In this document: positions 60,195 to 64,000 of the stretch, piece after piece | Layout of the letters: each line of letters opens with the position of its first letter | Numbering within the stretch: position 1 is the stretch's first letter | DNA from: Nocardia donostiensis | Lineage (GTDB): Bacteria; Actinomycetota; Actinomycetes; Mycobacteriales; Mycobacteriaceae | DNA length: 64,000 bases | Assembly: GCF_002081715.1 (NCBI RefSeq) | Contig: NZ_MUKP01000029.1 | Coordinates: 1-64,000, forward strand | Reading direction: 5' to 3' | Notes under the pieces: model-generated | Database searches by the model: none | The model's input: only the letters and a program-made list of their open reading frames with translations | What the model was told of the DNA's origin: nothing | Translations under genes and position numbers: made by a program

Positions 60195-61546
60195 TGACGT
60201 TCGGCAAGGCCGTTGTCACGGCGTTGACCGCGCTGCTGGTGCTCACCGCCGCCGGCCCGGCGAATGCGGTGTCGCCGCCGGATGTGGTGGTCGGACCGCC
60301 GCCACCGGACGACCCGCCGGGGCCGGAGGTGCCGACCGTGCAGGACAAGGGCTGTGTGGCGGCCGGTGTGCTGCGCGACAGCGATCTTTCCCGGGTGCCG
60401 CCCGCGGAATTGGCGCTCGACCTCGACCGCGCGCGGGCACTGAGCCGTGGTGCGGGGGTGACCGTCGCTGTCGTGGACACCGGTGTGTCCCCGAACCGCC
60501 GGCTACCCGGTTTGGCCGGAGGCGGCGATTACGTGACCGCGGGCGGTGACGGGCTGGCCGATTGCGACGCTCACGGAACACTCGTCGCCGGCATCATCGG
60601 TGCGACCTCCGATCCGGCCGACGGCTTCACCGGTGTCGCACCGGAGGCCAGAATCCTTTCCATCCGCTACCGTTCGGGCGCCTTCCGTCTCGACGGTGCG
60701 CAGCAGTACGACGAGTTGCAGCAGCGGGCGATGCAGATCCGGGCCATGGCACGGGCGATCACCCACGCGGCCAACCTGGGCGCGGGCGTGATCGTCGTGC
60801 CGTTACCCGTGTGTGTCGACGTCGAGAAGCAGGTGGATCAGTCCATGCTCGCGGCTGCTATCGGTCACGCAGTCCACGTTCGCGGTGCATTGATCGTTGC
60901 CGGCGCAGGCAACGCGGGAAGCAACGGTTGCCAGCAGAACCCGGGGATAGATCCGAGCCGTACCTGGGACCCGCGCAACTGGGAACACGTCAAGACGATC
61001 TCGGTGCCGGGATGGTACAGCCCCGCCGTGCTCACTGTCGGTTTCACTACGGCGAAGGGCGAGATAACCGATGAATCGCTGACCGGCCCGTGGGTTTCGG
61101 TGTCGGCCCCGGGGACCGGCATCGAATCGCTGGGGCCGGGCGGCGGGGGCTTGATCAACGGCGTCGGCGAACCGGGCAAACTGGTTCCGGTCGGTGGATC
61201 GTCTTTCGCGGCCGCCTATGTGGCGGGCGTCGCGGCGCTGCTGCGCTCGCGGTTCCCCAACGAGACCCCTGCCGAGATCAGTGCTCGGCTGCAGGCGAGC
61301 GCGCATGAACCGGCCCGCGGCATCGACAACACAGTAGGCGCGGGCATGATCGATCCGCTGGCCGCATTGAGCTACCGGACACCGCCGAAACCGCCTGCCG
61401 GGTTGTTCCAACCCATGGAGCTCGAACTGCCCGAACCACCGCGCGCCAAGGATAACCGCCCCGGTGTGACGGCGGCGGTGGTCATCGTTGCCGCTGTGAT
61501 CCTGGGCGCGGGCTATACGGGTGCCGCGATCCGGAGGCAGCGGTGA
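60194..61546 (+). CDS. mycP: mycosin, subtilisin-like ESX protease MycP
   Basis: A 450-residue S8 protease from ATG 60194. Signal peptide at residues 1-26; catalytic Asp95 (VAVVDTGV), His127 (DAHGTLVAGI) and Ser337 (GGSSFAAAYVAG); Pro-rich stretch, then a C-terminal membrane helix (TAAVVIVAAVILGAGYTG) and short basic tail. Mycosins sit outside the membrane and stabilise or process the ESX complex. The triad is complete. Overlaps eccE by 4 bases. Confidence 0.96.
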   Translation: MTFGKAVVTALTALLVLTAAGPANAVSPPDVVVGPPPPDDPPGPEVPTVQDKGCVAAGVLRDSDLSRVPPAELALDLDRARALSRGAGVTVAVVDTGVSPNRRLPGLAGGGDYVTAGGDGLADCDAHGTLVAGIIGATSDPADGFTGVAPEARILSIRYRSGAFRLDGAQQYDELQQRAMQIRAMARAITHAANLGAGVIVVPLPVCVDVEKQVDQSMLAAAIGHAVHVRGALIVAGAGNAGSNGCQQNPGIDPSRTWDPRNWEHVKTISVPGWYSPAVLTVGFTTAKGEITDESLTGPWVSVSAPGTGIESLGPGGGGLINGVGEPGKLVPVGGSSFAAAYVAGVAALLRSRFPNETPAEISARLQASAHEPARGIDNTVGAGMIDPLAALSYRTPPKPPAGLFQPMELELPEPPRAKDNRPGVTAAVVIVAAVILGAGYTGAAIRRQR

Positions 61547-63252
61547 CCGTTCCGAGTACTCGGGTCGCAGGTGTCGAACGCGGCCCGTTCGCTGGTGCCG
61601 TGATCGGAGGCAGTGTGGTGCTGGCCGGTTTGTCGGCGCGTGCACCCTGGTGGGTGGGCGCGATCGTGGGCGTGACATTGCTCGCCGTGGTGGTCGTTCG
61701 CGTCTATGGCCGCACGCCGGTGCGGTGGTTGCTCGACTGGGCGGAATACCGGTTCGGCCGTACCGGGCGGCAGCAGGAACTGACGAGCCCGGCACGGGTG
61801 CGTGACGTCGAGGTGGCCGCGGGGATCTGCGGGGTGCAGGAGGACGGGACCACGCTGGTCGCGATGATCCAGCTCGCCCCGAACCTGGACCTGCCGACGG
61901 TCATTGCCGAACAGACCATCTACACCGAGGACACGGTGCCGGTCGAGGCGTTGGTGCCGATGCTCGACCACTACGGGGTCGCGGTCGATATCGATATCGT
62001 GACCACCGGTCAGCGGGTCCGGCCTGCAGGCAGCTACAGCATGCTCTACGACCAGTTGATCGGTTCGCATCCGGTGGTCGGCAACCGGTTGACCTGGCTG
62101 GTGGTCCGGCTGGACCAGGAGCGCAATCTGTCCGTGCTGTCGCGGCGCGGGGTGTGTGAGGTGGTCGCGCCCAAGGCCTTGGCCACGGCGGCGCACCGTA
62201 TCGCCGGGCGGCTGCGGGAGCGCGGTATCTCCGCGCATGCGCTGCCCGCCGATGCGATGACCAATGCCATCCGGGTACTCCATGCCGGTGTCGAACTATC
62301 GGAACTGCGGGAGACCTGGAGCTGTCTGCAGACGCCGGTGCCCGGCCGCTTCGTCACCAGCTTCGGCATCGACTGGTCGCAGCTCGACGAGATGGGCTTG
62401 GACGACTGCTGGACCTGGAACAACGGTCGCACGACCCTGGTGGTGAGCTTGACCGGCGGTGCGGAGGGGCCGCGCGCGCTGGTCCGCTACGTCGGCCCGG
62501 CGATGACGGGTTCACTTCCGGATTACCTGCGTAAGCTACCGGGCAGGCAGACGACCGCGTTGCGGGCCACGCTGCCGACGGCCACCTCGGTGCGCGCGCT
62601 GCCGCCCGCCGACAAGGGCACCGATACCGCGCCGGAAGAACTGCGTGCGCAACTCACAATCGCGATCGGCCCGAACGGCCAGATCCTGGGCTCGATCAGC
62701 GGGCAGCCACGGCATACCCTGGCTCTTCCGTTGTTCGATCCGGCGCCCTACAACCCGCGCAGGCGCACGATTGATGTGCACGCCACGCTGCCTGTCGCGC
62801 AGCAGATCGTCTTGCGTGCCACCGTCGTCGGAGCGGATGTGGAGGTGTACACCAGCAGACCGGAGCGCTGGCAGCAGTTGGTTTCCGCGGTCGGCGACCC
62901 GCGCTCGCTGCGGTTGGTCGACGACACCGTCGGTGCGGGGACGGGCGAGGAGGCCACGATCGCGGTATTCGATCAACTGCCGCCGCGAGGGTCGGCCGCG
63001 CCGACGACAGTGGCGGTGACCGATCCCGGTGGTCCCCGCCGCCGGTCGGTGGACCTGGCGATCGACCAGGTCAGCCCGACCGCGGTGGATGTGAGTATCC
63101 CGATGCGTAAGGTTCGGGTCGAGCTGATCGAACCGCGCGGTGAGACCAGGTACTTCGATTTCGCCGATGCGCCGCCGCCGGTGGCGCCGCCGCCGATTAC
63201 GTCCGCGCCGACGCGCCCGGTCGACCGGAACGATAGCCCTCGCGTCGGCTGA
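61543..63252 (+). CDS. eccE: ESX membrane component EccE
   Basis: A 569-residue protein from GTG 61543. Two adjacent N-terminal membrane helices (GAVIGGSVVLAGLSARAPWWVGAIVGVTLLAVVVVRVYG) are followed by a large soluble domain and a Pro-rich tail. Length and topology fit EccE, the peripheral subunit of the ESX membrane complex and last gene of the core operon. Confidence 0.92.
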   Translation: MTVPSTRVAGVERGPFAGAVIGGSVVLAGLSARAPWWVGAIVGVTLLAVVVVRVYGRTPVRWLLDWAEYRFGRTGRQQELTSPARVRDVEVAAGICGVQEDGTTLVAMIQLAPNLDLPTVIAEQTIYTEDTVPVEALVPMLDHYGVAVDIDIVTTGQRVRPAGSYSMLYDQLIGSHPVVGNRLTWLVVRLDQERNLSVLSRRGVCEVVAPKALATAAHRIAGRLRERGISAHALPADAMTNAIRVLHAGVELSELRETWSCLQTPVPGRFVTSFGIDWSQLDEMGLDDCWTWNNGRTTLVVSLTGGAEGPRALVRYVGPAMTGSLPDYLRKLPGRQTTALRATLPTATSVRALPPADKGTDTAPEELRAQLTIAIGPNGQILGSISGQPRHTLALPLFDPAPYNPRRRTIDVHATLPVAQQIVLRATVVGADVEVYTSRPERWQQLVSAVGDPRSLRLVDDTVGAGTGEEATIAVFDQLPPRGSAAPTTVAVTDPGGPRRRSVDLAIDQVSPTAVDVSIPMRKVRVELIEPRGETRYFDFADAPPPVAPPPITSAPTRPVDRNDSPRVG

Positions 63253-63261
63253 CCGGGGCTA

Positions 63262-63281
63262 ACGGTAGGGTCGTTTACCGT
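63262..63281 (+). promoter_or_regulatory. promoter with inverted repeat before the EspR-like gene
   Basis: ACGGTA-N8-TACCGT (63262-63267 and 63276-63281) brackets TAGGGT (63266-63271), a plausible -10 whose start point would fall at or near the GTG at 63280, implying a leaderless mRNA. The repeat could allow autoregulation. Confidence 0.4.
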
Positions 63282-63621
63282 GGTAACGGACTCCCAGCCG
63301 GAAAGCGGCAGTTTCCATCACCAGGACGGTGGGGACGAGCTGACGCCGCGGCAAGCAGCGGCATCGATCTTCTCCAGTCGGCTGTCGGAACTGATCGCCG
63401 AATCCGTCGTATCGACCGAGGACGGTTCGACGCGCTCGCTCACACTCTATTCGCTGGCGCAGCACTTGGAACTGGCGTACCCGGACGTCCCGGTCTCGCA
63501 GTCGGGCTTGTACCGGCTCATCCACGGGGACGCGATACCGAGGCTGGACCTGATCATCGCGCTGGCCCGGGTATTCGATGTGCCGCCGGAATATTTCGTC
63601 ACCGAGGAGCGGAAGCGCTGA
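63280..63621 (+). CDS. EspR-like XRE transcriptional regulator
   Basis: A 113-residue protein from GTG 63280. The segment SRLSELIAES...YSLAQHLELAYPDVPVSQSGLYRLIHGDAIPRLDLIIALARVFDVPPEYFV has the helix order and length of the EspR helix-turn-helix and its C-terminal dimer helix; a 35-residue polar arm precedes it. EspR-class proteins regulate ESX genes. Placed 27 bases after eccE, it is a natural candidate regulator of this locus. Confidence 0.75.
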   Translation: MVTDSQPESGSFHHQDGGDELTPRQAAASIFSSRLSELIAESVVSTEDGSTRSLTLYSLAQHLELAYPDVPVSQSGLYRLIHGDAIPRLDLIIALARVFDVPPEYFVTEERKR

Positions 63622-63686
63622 CGGGTGTTCTCGGTGCCGGGAATAGCGCCGGGCCTGCGCTGACCGGCCGCCGATAGCATCGCAGC

Positions 63687-64000
63687 ATGCCCGAGGACGA
63701 TCCGGGAGACGTTTTTCTCCGCCATCGTGGGGCGGTTCTGGACGCGCTGCTGTCCGATCCCGTCTTCGGGTCCTCCGGCGGTAACGTCGAAGCGGAGCAG
63801 CCGAGCAGCGTCGGCGTATCTGCGCCGACCGGCACCGTCGACGCCGTCGGCACCGGTGACACCGACGTTTCGTTCGACCTACCGGCGCCGGACCCGGTGT
63901 CGATGCCGGCGCCCGAGGTCCAGGAAAGACCACGGCGGACGTCGACGGGACCTTCGGCAAGCGAGCGGATCAATGCGCTGCTCAGCGGGCAGGCTCCCGA
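63687..64000 (+). CDS. unknown protein, 3' end beyond the window
   Basis: An ATG at 63687 opens a frame that stays open to the right edge (104 codons seen, no stop). The product starts MPEDDPGDVFLRHRGAVLDALLSDPVFG and continues Ser/Pro/Val-rich. TAGCAT (63674-63679) 7 bases upstream would give a nearly leaderless mRNA. No family recognised. Competing minus-strand frames exist over the same bases, so confidence is moderate. Confidence 0.5.
   Translation, partial: MPEDDPGDVFLRHRGAVLDALLSDPVFGSSGGNVEAEQPSSVGVSAPTGTVDAVGTGDTDVSFDLPAPDPVSMPAPEVQERPRRTSTGPSASERINALLSGQAP

Overview
The window is high-GC actinobacterial DNA, almost certainly from Nocardia or a close relative in the Mycobacteriales. 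Evidence: frequent GTG starts, 1-4 base stop/start overlaps, a mycothiol-type nitroreductase, a group II truncated haemoglobin, the small cytochrome-oxidase subunit CtaJ and a complete ESX (type VII) secretion locus. All assignments come from reading the sequence and from memory of protein families; no search was run.

Region 1 (1-19300), housekeeping. The gene content is recalled to match the M. tuberculosis block Rv2476c-Rv2464c: NAD-glutamate dehydrogenase (5' end cut off by the window), a hotdog thioesterase, a conserved hypothetical, an HNH endonuclease, glbO, an alpha-glucosidase, ctaJ, a DUF5130-like gene, pepN, a mycothiol-dependent nitroreductase, rpiB and nei2. Additional genes are azlCD with an XRE-cupin regulator, purC, a ferredoxin reductase-like flavoprotein and an M48 peptidase. 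A GGDEF protein and tRNA-Gly/tRNA-Pro close the block.

Region 2 (19300-23240), regulators at the border: a MerR protein, an atypical WhiB-like protein, a ROK-family protein and a PAS-like protein.

Region 3 (23240-31100), a Gram-positive type IV secretion channel: TcpC/VirB8-like, a small two-helix membrane protein, TcpE/VirB3-like, a VirB4-class ATPase, a catalytically degenerate NlpC/P60-like protein and, on the other strand, a VirB6/TcpH-like membrane protein. No relaxase, coupling protein, integrase or transposase is visible.

Region 4 (31100-45800), accessory ESX proteins: helical proteins with Pro-, Gly- or Met-rich tails, an EspB-like protein, two YbaB/EbfC-like proteins, an EspC-like small protein, two paralogues sharing a large C-terminal module, an active-looking NlpC/P60 hydrolase and a WXG100-like/CpnT-N-like protein. 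Several carry YxxxD-type secretion motifs.

Region 5 (45800-63650), the ESX core: eccA-eccB-eccC-PE-PPE-esx-esx-espG-ParA-like-eccD-mycP-eccE, followed by an EspR-like regulator. From eccB onward the order is that recalled for ESX-2. A truncated unknown gene runs off the right end.

Regions 3 to 5 appear tied together by a repeated operator-like palindrome, TTCCC-N6-GGGAA: four perfect and three near-perfect copies, each just upstream of a transcription unit. The most interesting hypothesis is therefore a co-regulated composite of a type IV-like channel and an ESX-2-like type VII machine.
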